NCBI GenBank assembly: GCA_033557675.1
Contig: JAWQRM010000060.1
Location: forward strand, 1-33,514
Source: Coptodactyla brooksi
Lineage: Eukaryota > Arthropoda > Insecta > Coleoptera > Scarabaeidae
DNA: 33,514 nt
Reading direction: 5' to 3'
Both the position numbers and the translations under genes were made by a program. The notes beneath the pieces are model-generated. The model did no database searches. It was not told the origin of the DNA and was given only the letters and a program-made list of their open reading frames with translations. Of this stretch, positions 1 to 11,600 are shown piece by piece. The first letter of the stretch is position 1, and every line of letters begins with the position of its first letter.

Positions 1-1325
1 TTTTGTGCGTTCACGATATTCTTTATAAGGTCAATGGTGAACTAATTCTGTTTTATTTTACTTCATACCTCTTTTTTTACACCGTTACCAATTTTAGTGA
101 TTTCTCGCACTGTTTTTTGTCTATTTTTTTTGTATTTTATTGCTTATATATACTCCACTGATTCTGTTGCAAATTATTTTGGATTTTCGTATTTTTTTTT
201 GGATTTTTGTATACTATAGGTGTCCATATTTCTTTTATGATTTATTTGAGGTATATTTTGGTGTACTTTTCCTGTTAATATATTTTGGGTTTTTTTTCGC
301 AGTTAAGAGTTTGTTTATTCCTCATGTTCATTCTTTTATATTCTCCTTGTCCGTTATTTGGAATATGACTGCCAAACTGATTCGAGAAAAATATTTTAAT
401 TACCTTCGAATTGCGATAGATCCATTTACAAGCATTATATGCAGTAGCATAAATGCAATTAGCATAAATTAATATTTATGCAGTAGCAGCAAGTGTAAGA
501 GAAAATCCAAATTTATCGGTTCCCCACATTGTTCTCAACAATTAAATCTTTCTCAAACGTGGAGCATTTTAAGAAAAGATTTGAGTTTACACCCTTACAA
601 AATTCAATTGGTTGAAGACCTGAAGCCAATAAATAAATAAATAATAAATAAATGTAGAATAATAAAGAGATTGAGAGTAAAATAATTAGTAAACTAACAA
701 TAAAAATGATTTTATTTAATGTGCACCAACTTCCCATCTATTCCTGTTATGTAGCACTAGACTGTTTCTTCTTTAGTCAAGACTTGATCTGCGGTCAAGA
801 TATTTTGTTATAACCTTCTATTCTTTAGTATTGGGACATTAGTTTAATATCTCCTATATGTGTTCATTTCTAAATTTATTTCTATTCTCTTATTCTTTTA
901 GTTCGCTGCAACAATCACGTTTCTGCAGCATTTATCGATTGTTTTTTTTAATAATTAATTATTGAAAATTCTCCTCGTCCTGCTGTGAGCATAAATACTT
1001 TTTTTTGTTGAATTTTACTTTCGATTAATCGATGTGAGAGAAAGTCGTGAGCGATATAATACATAATAATATAATATATAATGAAAATATGTACCTAATA
1101 TTTAAAATTAAAACCTTTGAGTCAATTTTTAAAATGCTTTTCAAATGTTTGAAGGAAAACATGGAAAATTTTCACTTCTAACATTAACAATTATTAATAT
1201 TTTTCGGTTTTTATACATTGGTATCGGTAGAATTTGAATTTGGCGGTTGCAACTATCAAAAATGATGAATGCCAAAGGTTGTGTTCTTTGATAAAAAACC
1301 AAGTTAACCTTACGTTTTAACATCT
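1..1325. other. AT-rich flank without a recognisable gene
   Basis: I see no supported gene here. The open frames at 140-472 and 513-737 are hydrophobic, T- or A-rich translations without motifs and look like chance. A (AAAT)n-type tract at 628-653 resembles a LINE 3' tail. It is followed at 658-694 by a 37-bp sequence that recurs exactly at 1990-2026. Confidence 0.5.
658..694 (+). repeat. 37-bp perfect direct repeat, left copy
   Basis: The 37 bases match 1990-2026 exactly in the same orientation, beginning AATAATAAAGAG and ending TTAGTAAAC. The two copies bracket the tRNA gene. The flanks are not alike, so this is either a small dispersed repeat or the trace of a local duplication. Confidence 0.7.
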
Positions 1326-1398
1326 GCCGAAATAGCTCAGTTGGGAGAGCGTTAGACTGAAGATCTAAAGGTCCCCGGTTCAATCCCGGGTTTCGGCA
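1326..1398 (+). tRNA. tRNA-Phe: tRNA-Phe (anticodon GAA)
   Basis: This is a 73-nt cloverleaf. The acceptor arm starts GCCGAAA and ends TTTCGGC plus the discriminator A, giving seven pairs. The D arm contains the A box around GCTCAGTTGGGAGAGC. The anticodon arm is TTAGA, loop CTGAAGA, TCTAA, with GAA at positions 34-36. The T arm GTTCAATC supplies the B box. There is no intron. All identity elements expected of eukaryotic cytosolic tRNA-Phe are present, and a T run follows as pol III terminator, so the gene looks functional. It is on the strand opposite pyd, about 1 kb beyond the pyd stop. Confidence 0.97.
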
Positions 1399-1404
1399 CA
1401 ATAG

Positions 1405-1413
1405 TTTTTTTTT
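1405..1413 (+). terminator. RNA polymerase III terminator of tRNA-Phe
   Basis: A run of nine T residues begins seven bases after the tRNA 3' end, as expected for a pol III stop. Confidence 0.85.
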
Positions 1414-2240
1414 CTTTTAATTTTAATAAATTCTTTTTTTTTGCTTTTTTGTGCCAATAAAAATTAAGTAATATAATAAAGAAAAATATTTCAGAAGGTA
1501 TTTTTATAATTATTATTTATACTTTATATTCTTTTTGCTATCCAAATTGATTGAAATGGTAATAAATAATGAAGTATAATAGTATTTTTATAATTATTAT
1601 ATATTTTTTTTATATAATTTAGTTTTTTATTGTGTTATTTAACTACCTAACTTTTATTAACTGTCCAAACAATAATTAATAAATGAGAGCCACTTACGAC
1701 TAAGAATTAAAATGTCATTAAAGATATTTAATGATTAACTTTAATAATTGTCAAAATTGACAATAAATAAAAGCCATTTATTAAAATAATAATGGTGTTT
1801 AAACTGAATTAGAGATGATTTTCTAAGGGAATGGAATCGAATAATAACCCACATCATGAGTATTAAAAAAATTTATTTATATAAAAAGATCTGAGCATTT
1901 TGTTTTAATTCGCTAAATCTAGGGAAGTAAAAATATGCACTACACATTTATTGCTTGTTAACCTTTTTCGTTGTCAACAAATTGAGTAAAATAATAAAGA
2001 GATTGAGAGTAAAATAATTAGTAAACGAACAAAAAAAAAAATGTAAAACTAAATCTGTGTATATAAAATGGGAGTTTATTTATACACATAGCGTAGCAAT
2101 GCGCATTAATGTCAATTTAAAAAATACAACAGGATACGTAGCGTGCGTAAATAAACTCTGTTGTATAATCTAATGATAAAAAAATACACATATAGATCAC
2201 AAAATTATGAAGTACTGAACGTAACATAATAGCTATTTAC
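1414..2240. other. AT-rich spacer between tRNA-Phe and pyd, with an inverted repeat
   Basis: No gene is visible. The second 37-bp repeat copy lies at 1990-2026. An imperfect inverted repeat has arms 2070-2095 and 2135-2160 (about 18 of 26 positions pairing), like a tiny foldback element. Depending on the polyadenylation site used, it may fall inside the pyd 3' UTR. Confidence 0.5.
1990..2026 (+). repeat. 37-bp perfect direct repeat, right copy
   Basis: Identical to 658-694. It lies between the tRNA gene and the pyd 3' end. Confidence 0.7.
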
Positions 2241-2241
2241 A

Positions 2242-2247
2242 TTTATT
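2242..2247 (-). promoter_or_regulatory. candidate pyd polyadenylation signal AATAAA
   Basis: TTTATT on the plus strand reads AATAAA on the coding strand, about 195 nt beyond the pyd stop codon. A second AATAAA lies at 2075-2080. Which one is used cannot be told from sequence. Confidence 0.5.
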
Positions 2248-2440
2248 TCTGAATTAAGATTTGTTCAAACTTTTGATTATTAATTATTCACCATTTGAAT
2301 TATTACATAACGGTATACACTAATAATAACAATAGGCATTTAAAGTATGTACAAATAAAAATATATGGAATTCTCAATACTAAATAATAAAAAATCGGAA
2401 GCAAACGGAATATTGGAGATTATGAATCGGAGGAAACGCT

Positions 2441-2622
2441 CTAGAAATGATCCACTTTCACCGCGACGCTGTTCGCCGCGTGGTTCGATGGCAACAGAAT
2501 GTTATCCCAGTCGGTGCGAATGTCGCTTTCCGAATCCGTAGCCTTCAGGCTTATGCTTAGGCTGGGTAGCGTGTTTGCATAGTGGGGTATGTGCAAAATG
2601 ACCGGTTTGTCGAATTCAATAC
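2441..2622 (-). CDS. pyd: pyd exon 20: end of ZU5 domain and stop
   Basis: Encodes residues 1537-1596, from [15 protein letters not shown] to KVDHF and a TAG stop. The acceptor is TTTTCAG. The C-terminal VDHF parallels the IDHF ending of vertebrate ZO-1. Confidence 0.95.
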
Positions 2623-5600
2623 CTGAAAAGTGGAAATAAAAATTACTTGTCGGCACAGAACTTGATATTAGGTTGTTTAGAAAGTAATCCCCAGTTTCAG
2701 AAGCAATAAAATGTTTATAAAGAAAGTATACTATTCCATTTAAAAAAATATAATTTGTTTTTTCTTTGGGACGTCCTGTATGTATGTTATCTAATGCCAG
2801 CTTTTAGTTTTCCATATAGTCCTTTGTTTACCCTATACCACAGTTTTTGTCCTGCAATGATATCTCTTCCCAATTCCGAGATATCCGGTGGGGAAATCAT
2901 ACTGGGACAGCCTGTATTCTGATAGCTGACACTGACTTTTTAAACACTGATGCCTGAAATACAATGCATCACTTGTAGGATTTACTTTAGACATCGGCTC
3001 CGTAAGAAACGCATTGGCTGCCATTAATTTTAGGTACAGGTACTAACTTTATGAAGTGTACTTTGCAATTTCTATCATTGTCATAGTAATGAATTGTCAA
3101 AATACCAATACAAACACCCTACAAACACTGTCACAAGCACATTTGAAAAAGTTCATTGCAAATTAATTTATTAAATTTGCACAGTTATCAATTTATTATT
3201 TGTTTGAATAATAATTACGGACTCTGATATAGAAATATGCAGTCCACCAGTTATAATGGATGCAGCGAAAACAGCTAGTGCTTCTCTATTGCCTCAAAAG
3301 TCAAAGGAAATTTATGAAAGTACATACAATAAATTTATGAATTGACACAGTAAAAATTGTATTCATTCCTTTTCTGAAAATATTAAACCATCAACATTCT
3401 GCAGTCATTACTCATTGCTAAAAAACGCTAATAGCATTAAAAACAACATTCACATTAGAAAATATTCAAAAGTTTATATTTAAAACAGAAGAATGAAGGA
3501 GATATTTCACAAAAATCTAGTGTATTGGAGAAAGAAGAAATCCTCAAGTTCATAAATGAGGTGCCTGGCGAAATTTTTTATCAACCAAAATAATATAACT
3601 ACTTAGGATTGCTGGTGCTCTAAGGAGAAGTGAAAATATGTGTGTTTTTGTTGTATCCATCCCTGATACAAACACCAAAATGACAAGAAAATTTACTATA
3701 ACCAACCATTTGGAGTTATAAAGAAAATATGCAACTATCAAAAAGGAAAATGTACTAGCCAAGTCGTGTCAGGATAAACAAATTTGGAAAAATGCCTAGT
3801 GAAACTGCAAAATTTTTAAAACTACCACAAGGATATACGGGTCACCGTTTCAGATGATCCTCTTGCTTCCCAGCTAGTTGAAACTGGTGCAGATTTGTTA
3901 ATGCTAAAACAACACGAAGATTAGAGATCTTCAGCGGTAGCTGAAGTTACGTGGGAAATTTCATTAATAAAAAAAAATAATATTAAAGAACCCACTATTA
4001 TATTTATCCATTTTGTGTGAAATTTTACAGAAAGAGGTTTTTCGACATGCTGATCAAGGATTTAATAATAGTTTTTAATAAAAATTTCGTATAAATCAGT
4101 TGCAAAATTTCATTAGTTTTTTAGCGAATTTGTACGAAAACTTAAGACTTTCTGATGATTTGTTTGATGATTTTTTGAAAGAATACAGACTTTTATACAA
4201 ACACAAACGAATATGTCCAAGGCATTGTGGTGAGAATATGAAAATTCATGGAAATCAAGAAAAATTTGATTGTAGACGAAATAACGAAAAACCGAAAATT
4301 GATTTTTATGTTGGTACTTTTTTTGAAGAAATTCGAATCAGCCCAAAGAAGGTTTTTAAATTATCATATTTTTACCTTTATCAATTGTATATATTTGAAC
4401 ATATTGCTTATGAAACAGGAATTACAATTAATTTTAATTACAGTTTAGATATTTTTGCTAAATATTTCATTGAAAATCCAAGAACCATCGGCGGTCCTAG
4501 ACTTGAAATTGAAATCGATGAAAAAAAGAAATTTCAAAAAGAAAATATAATGTAGGAAGGTTTTGGTGGAATCGGGAGAGGTTCTGGAGTAGGAAAACAT
4601 TGCTACCTATAATTATTTATAAACATTTAACTGTTAATACTCAAATATTTTTTAATTTTCAAGTTTCTAAAGTTTCTAAAATCTATGTGGATTTCAATAT
4701 TCATTTATTTTTTTATTTTTGTTTAAATCATTTCTTTCTGTTATTCTTTCATTTAATATTTATTATTAAATAAAATATTAGAAAAAAACTTATGCATTTT
4801 TATTAAAATATCATTAAATTCTTGATTAGCATATCGAAAAACCCTTTTCTGTAAAATTTCATACAAAAAGTAGTGGGTTAATGTATATAAAAGCACCTAG
4901 ATTTTGATCAGCCCTCTTTATAACGCATATACGGTTTAGAATGAAAAGAACGAAATTACTTTCCGAACAACCCAACATCTATCGACTAATTTCTTCAGTA
5001 CATACCCTGGGGGCCGCACATCACCAAAGGAGACAACATTGTTTCACCTACAAACATAAAAAAGTTCTGTAATGAAACGATTTTGGTTTTTGTTTCGAGT
5101 ATGTACACTGGTAAAATTAAATTACGTATATACCTACTGGGTGTTTCACAGTATTAGATGTATCTAGAGAATGAATTGAAAATTTTTAGAATGTATATTT
5201 ATTTCGATGTTTCTTGATGCCCAATTGTTGATCGGGCAACAAGAAACATTTTTATTAATTAAAATACTTCTTTGCCGAGCATATTGTATGAATAAGAAAG
5301 GAGAAAACGTGAGAAAAAATGGATTATACCGTTTTCCAAATCCAGGGGTGGCGAATTGTCGCACGACCGCGGATCGGTGATAACGAAATAAATTTCCTGC
5401 TGGACGCCCTCCTTGATGGCGAGCTCGGGTATCTCGAGGGTGACCCCCCAGTACTCGTTGGTCAGGGTGGCGCCCCTGGAGTCGACGAGGGCCGTCGTCA
5501 CGTCGCGGCACGTCGGGGGCCCCCGGTTCTTGTTGAAGTCGTCGACGCGGTCCTCGGGGATCCTGGCCGGCACGTGCAGGCCCTTCTTGACGGGTTTCGG

Positions 5601-8600
5601 GGTCGTCGGGTCCCTCTTGCGGAACGTGAACTTCTTGAGGAACTTGGGCGTGCCCTCGCCGCCCTTCTGGTGCTTGAACGACTGCGTTTTTGTGAGCTTT
5701 TTTTTGTTAGTACTAGGCGAGTGCGGATCTAAGAGGCGGGTGATGTTAGGGTGCGATCCGAACAAAGCTTTAGGTTCCTCAACCCGCGAACTATAAAGAG
5801 AAAAAAAAAAAAAAAAGAAAAAGAAAACACGATTGTCGAAGACACGGTTAGAACGGGGTTTATTCATCAATTTCGGGGGTAATTTATCTGCCGCGGTAAC
5901 TAACTACACTGTTAATCGATTTTCTTCAAGAGGTGCCTGAAGTGGGCGAACGTGACGATCCAGGAGAACAGTTCAGCGCCCAGGTAGCAAAACAACGAGA
6001 TGGTTATGGTTTTCACGTTGACGACGCCGAGGGTGGCCGTTATCAGTACGGTAATTTGGGGCAAGTAAATTTGGAATACGACGACGAACACTAGCGATAA
6101 CAGACCTTTTACGGCGCGAAAAACGATAGAAGGCGATATAAGTTTGTGGTTTTCCTACAAAAAAGAAAAGTACTTAAACTGAACTGACCGATTAACGAGC
6201 TCAGTTACCGTTAAAATGCCGACCATCAAGGACAAATCGATCATTAACTGTACAAACGCGAAGATTAAAGGTACGATGTACATTCTCAGGCCTAATGTCA
6301 GGCCAAACTGCATCCCGTACTGAGATTTGAGCCAGACGACCTTGTCGCGATTAAAGGTCACGTTGTACGAGAAGAATCCCATGAGGAGCACGTCGGGCAC
6401 CTGCAAAAGCGCGTGAATTCGATTTCCCGAAAGGTGAACTTCGACCGAACTCACTATGTAGTACATCGCGACGATCAGTGCCAGGGCGCGTATCAACCTC
6501 GGATTCGACACGACACTCTTAACGAGGTTCCCCCTCTGCAACTGGTCGACGGACAGGTAGGACGCGACGTTCGGGACGTTATTCCAACAGGTACGCATCT
6601 TTCGCATCGTCTAAAGCCCGGGTATTCACTGAAATTTGGGTGGTGGCCTCGCTCGACAGCTTATCGCGCGACTTTTTTTATTTCGACAGCTTTGTCAAAT
6701 GATTCTCTAAATTGTCACCCGTCAAAACCGGACGAAAGTGTCATTTTTTCTCTCTTACGACGTACGAAAATGGAAAAATATGTTAGTTCTTGTTAGGTTT
6801 TTAACAGTTATGATTCAAGCCAAGAAAGAATTATTCTACAATGTGCATGCTGTAAAATGAGGTTTTTTATATGTAAGAATAAATTTTTTAGATGTTTCTT
6901 AATCACTGGTTACCACTTCACCAAAACAATAATGAATTGCTCGATGTGCATTTCGTCAACAATTGTCAAGAGCCACCAGAAAATAATTATTTATTAATCA
7001 TAATAGCATAATCAAACGTGTAAAAAAGCAAATCAACAAAAACAAATAGAAAAATCAAATGAAAATTAATGAGAGACTTGAGTTTGAAGATGTGAAACGT
7101 TCTGTAAAATTCGCTTGGTTCCACATCATCAAATTTAGACTTATATAAGTCTAACACAAATATGAGTCTTCTTGAAGCTCGATCAATTCCGTTTGTAGGT
7201 GAAGCGGAGCATCTTCCACATCATACTTACAAGGATTTGCAAAAATATTGAAAGTGCTATCCATATTCTTAAAATCGGAAAACCGATCAGTGAATTGCTC
7301 TGACAGTAGTTTCAGTTCTTCAGCACAGCGACCGTATTCAATGTTTTCGTGGCTGGATAATGTTAGAAAATGTGTTTCCCACAAGCAAATTTTATTTTGA
7401 AAAGCTTTAAGGTGACTGTACAGTTGATTTACCATTGTCTTTGAAGCTTCAACAGTTTGCGAGACATTATGCATCCTAATAAAAACAAAAAATGTTAGTT
7501 CTCGTTAGGATCGACAATTGTACATGCAAGAAAATTAATTATTCTACGATGCGCGTGCTATAAGATGATGGTTTTAAATCTACTTGTGTACCCTTCATTT
7601 ATTTATTTATTTTTATTAAAAGTACAATTTCCTGTTACGATGTATTGGAATTCTAAGTTATTATATATTCTTTTGATTGTAGATTTTAGTAGAAAAAAAA
7701 ATATACTCTTCTCTAACATATAGTTGTGTGATTGTTGTGAATTATTGTTATAGATTTTTGTTATTATGTTTTGCTTCTTGTTCGTTGCGAATTCTTATAT
7801 CTAATAAAGAATTTTTTTGTGTCTCGACCTAATATATATCTAATATTAGGTTGAAACACTAAGGAATTCACAACGAACAAGAAGCAAAACATAACAACCA
7901 TACACAACAATCACGAAACTATCAAACAGATAACACTCTCCAGCACACACAATTCAAAACCCAGTACACCAGAGTAACGGACAACAAACCATGAACGAGA
8001 ATTTGAATAGAAAAATAACAGTCTGACGTATAAGAAAGAAGCTTCTGTGAATAGCTCTAAAAGGTCGAAACTGGTAAAGCTAGATAAAATATTAAACTAG
8101 AAGAGTATATTTTTTTCCTACTAAAATCTACAATTACACACCCTGGTTATAAGCGGAATCTAAACAAATAATTCTTTAGATGTTTTCAAATATCTAAAAT
8201 TTTCAACAACAACAATTCAACAGTAACAGCAAAGAAAACTGGAATTGCATAAATCAAATCTTAACAAACTAAGATTAAAACTAAAATAAGATTCAAATTT
8301 CTGTGGTTGTCAGTGATTCCATCGAGGATGAAGAAACAACCGACTTATTTAAAAAGTATTATATAGAAGCAAGTGATAAAACAATACCCACTGGCAATAA
8401 TATAAATCCTAACACACCTAAGATAATACAGAAAACCTTTGCACTAATAAGCACCACGAAAGAAGAAGTCAAAAAAAAATGATCCCAGAGTGATGAAGAT
8501 AAAATTTCTCCCTTCATGGTAAAAAAAATCCAAACTCACATTGTACTGGAAGTCACCAATCTATTAAACCATGTATGCGTACCATAAAGGATGAAGGTGT

Positions 8601-11600
8601 GCAATACATAAAGCAGGACCAAAAGATAACATGAAGAACTACAGACCAATTTGCAATATTTCAACGATTTCGAAAATTCTGCAAAAAGTAGTAAAAAACA
8701 GAATAACAAGCTTCTTAGAAAATAATTGTTTTTTTATGGTAATCAATATGGATTCAGAAGAAAAAGTAATACCAAAATAGCAACTGCTGATGCTGTAATG
8801 ACTCTGGAAAGGGTCGTAGATAATAAAAAAAGTTGCAGCAGCACTGTACATTGACTTATAGAAAGCTTTTGACACCATAAAATATGATAAGCTGGAAAAT
8901 TCATTGAAAGATGCTGGTATTCGAGGATATGGATGAAATCTATCCTACAAAATAGAAAGCAGTCATTAATAATAAACATAGTACATAGTAAACACAATCA
9001 TTTTTATTAATAATCTTGGTTCCCTTAATCTCCAAGGCAAACTGACATTGTTTGCAGATGGTGCAACACTATTATACAGTGTAGAAAACTCAGAAGAACT
9101 ATATGAGATAAGATCGATTGAGATCTGAATGAGAAATTGACATGGACAGATCGTATTTAGCATGTTCTCAAAAAAGATATCTCTGTTGATAGGCATCATG
9201 AAAAACAGATCTGAGTAGATATCCACAAAAAATAAGCGAATATTTGGGGACAAAAACATTGTAGAAGTTGCTCGAAATAAAGCAACCAAGCCGCTTTATA
9301 ATTTACACAGTAGAACACCAACGGAAAAATTATACATCACTCCAGTTGAGCAAATTATAGTATTAGATCGTATTCTCTGCATACATGAAATTGCTAAAGG
9401 CACTAGCAGATCTGTCCTCGAATTATTAATCAACTCAGACATCCATGAATATTGCACAGTTTTATGAGCAATCTGTGTTACAAAAAAATTATAAAGATAT
9501 AAGATATAAAATGTTTTTTTTATTGTTAGGTTTGTGGTCATTTAAAGTTTATATTTATACCATACTTAGCACACATATATTGTTATATACTGCATTTAAT
9601 GTATTGCTATGTTCTCTGAAGTGAGTCTGCGATTCTTTAAGGACATTTATAAATAAATAAATAAATAAATGTTATTCACCATCAAAACTGACAGTTAATA
9701 AAAGCACACAGTAGCAAGCAAATACCTAAATATTTATTAAACAAATAAGGGGTGCACAATTAGTCGCTTCCTCCTCTATTTACAAATAAATAAACAGCAT
9801 AATTAAATGTAAACAAATACATATAACAAATACAGTAAACAAACAACCAGTGTACATACAATTACATAAGATAACAACATATATGACATTGCAAACGTGT
9901 TTGGGGACTTACCTTAGATTGTGGTGTACGGGTTTCCTGTACAGTTCGAAGGCGCTCCCTCGTTGCTCGCGAGATCCCTGCAGATCGACGATGTTGGGTC
10001 GTTCGGGTCTGGTGTCCATCATGTCATTGCCGTCGAGGTACTCGTGCTGCGATATCGGTGCAATTTCGCTCCTCGAGGCGTACGAAATGCTCGGGTGCCT
10101 CCGTTCGTACGGTGGAGCCATGTCGTAGTGGCCGTGAACGTTGGAGTTGTACCTGACGGCTGTTTCCGTGTGCCAATTGTTCTGCAGCACATTGTTCTGC
10201 GGCATATTGTAGTAGTATTCCTGGTGCACATTGGCCCGTTGATCCTGAAACAAATGATTTATTAAAAATAATCTCTTAAGAGATTTTTTATTAAAAGAAA
10301 TGTTGCAATTATTTACCACAGGGTTGCTATGGCTTTTTCCGTGCTGGTACGGGAGCGGCGGTTGCATCATGCCCTCGGCTGGGCCGTACGGTTGGTTTTT
10401 GTATGGTGGCTTGTAGTTTTTCGGCTTAGGCGGTGGTATTGGCTTGTACACATTTGGCGGGCCATTCTGCATGTGGTTCTGTTGCGGGCTCATTGGCACG
10501 TTGTTCCCATTCTCAATGCCATTCCTCATCTGGATGTGGTGCATGTGCTGTGGCGACTGGTGCACACTCAGGTGCACTTGCGTCAGGTCCTGCTGGGAGG
10601 CCCTCGAATAATCCTGGTGGTTGTATTTGCCGTAGTCCGTCTTTGTTTCCATGTGTGGCTGTTTCGATGGGGTCAGCTGCTTGCCCGGAGATCTGTTGTA
10701 CCTAAAATAACCACATGAAGTTAAACTTCTACAGCGTAAAATGTTGAAGAAAGTTACAGACCGGATCCTCCACCACTAAATGTGTTTTTACCTATTCTCG
10801 TATGTTTTATGTATCTCAAAGTTTTGTCAAGTGGCAATTTTTAGTTATGTAGAAATTAAAATAATTTATATACCAGCATATGTACAGTTACAATTAATGT
10901 GCATACCGGACCTCCACCGATTCTAAAATTTGTTAAAGTACAATTATTTGAAGAGTAATGCAGAAATAGTACTCTTCTGATTGTATTAGTGTATGTTAAT
11001 AATAATTTTCAGAAGCCTTTATTATAAGCTTATGTTATGTATGTACACAGAATAACAATTAACCCCTTTTATTTAAGAAAATACACTTTCAACCTTATTT
11101 TTGCCAAGGAAAATACAAAGTTACTCTACATTTATATTTTTATGGTAGATTTAGATCTACAATGCAGACAAGACCCGAATGTTGCAATCTTACACGTACA
11201 CCGGCTTTTCTTATTTTCCATTTCGAATTGATATTTTGAAAAAAAAGGCTCTTTTTTCTTCGATCTTGACAAATTAAGCTTTTTGTAGCCTGTCTATGCT
11301 ATTTTTGGTGGTTGATCTGTATGTCCGTATGTGTGACATTTTTAGTTTCCCACATAACTAAGCAAAACAATACTTTACATACAAGCTAATTATTATATAA
11401 TCTGGTCACAATAACCACAACAATAGTCACAATTTTTAAATGCAACAGCCTTGTATATTATTACGTTTTTTAAGTCCTTATAAAATTTACGGGCCAATTT
11501 AATTATTATATATTAGTTGCGAATTGTACGGTTTGGACGTTATTTCGTATTCTTGAAAAAACAAGACAGCCGTGAATGCAAAATTTTCCTTAGAACTGTT

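Larger units (their letters stand above)
2623..5005 (-). other. pyd last intron, filled with transposon relics
   Basis: Separates the 42-bp microexon from the last exon. Beyond the Crypton, Merlin and mariner relics listed separately, 2668-2690 resembles a mariner inverted-terminal repeat. The stretch 2760-2920 contains two GGGAC..CCTGTA motifs typical of short insect interspersed repeats. The open frame at 2833-3024 falls in that repeat and has no recognisable domain. Confidence 0.6.

Noticed and set aside
140..472. 110-residue hydrophobic open frame
   Set aside because: Composition simply reflects T-rich DNA (Phe, Ile, Leu, Tyr); no motif, start context or codon bias.
2833..3024. 63-residue minus-strand frame in the last pyd intron
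   Set aside because: Lies in a short interspersed repeat with GGGAC..CCTGTA motifs and matches no family.
5319..5796. Two long plus-strand open frames over pyd exon 18
   Set aside because: They are antisense shadows of a GC-rich exon whose minus-strand frame is clearly ZU5.
10329..10718. Plus-strand frames over pyd exon 16
   Set aside because: Antisense of the low-complexity proline/histidine tail; no independent evidence.
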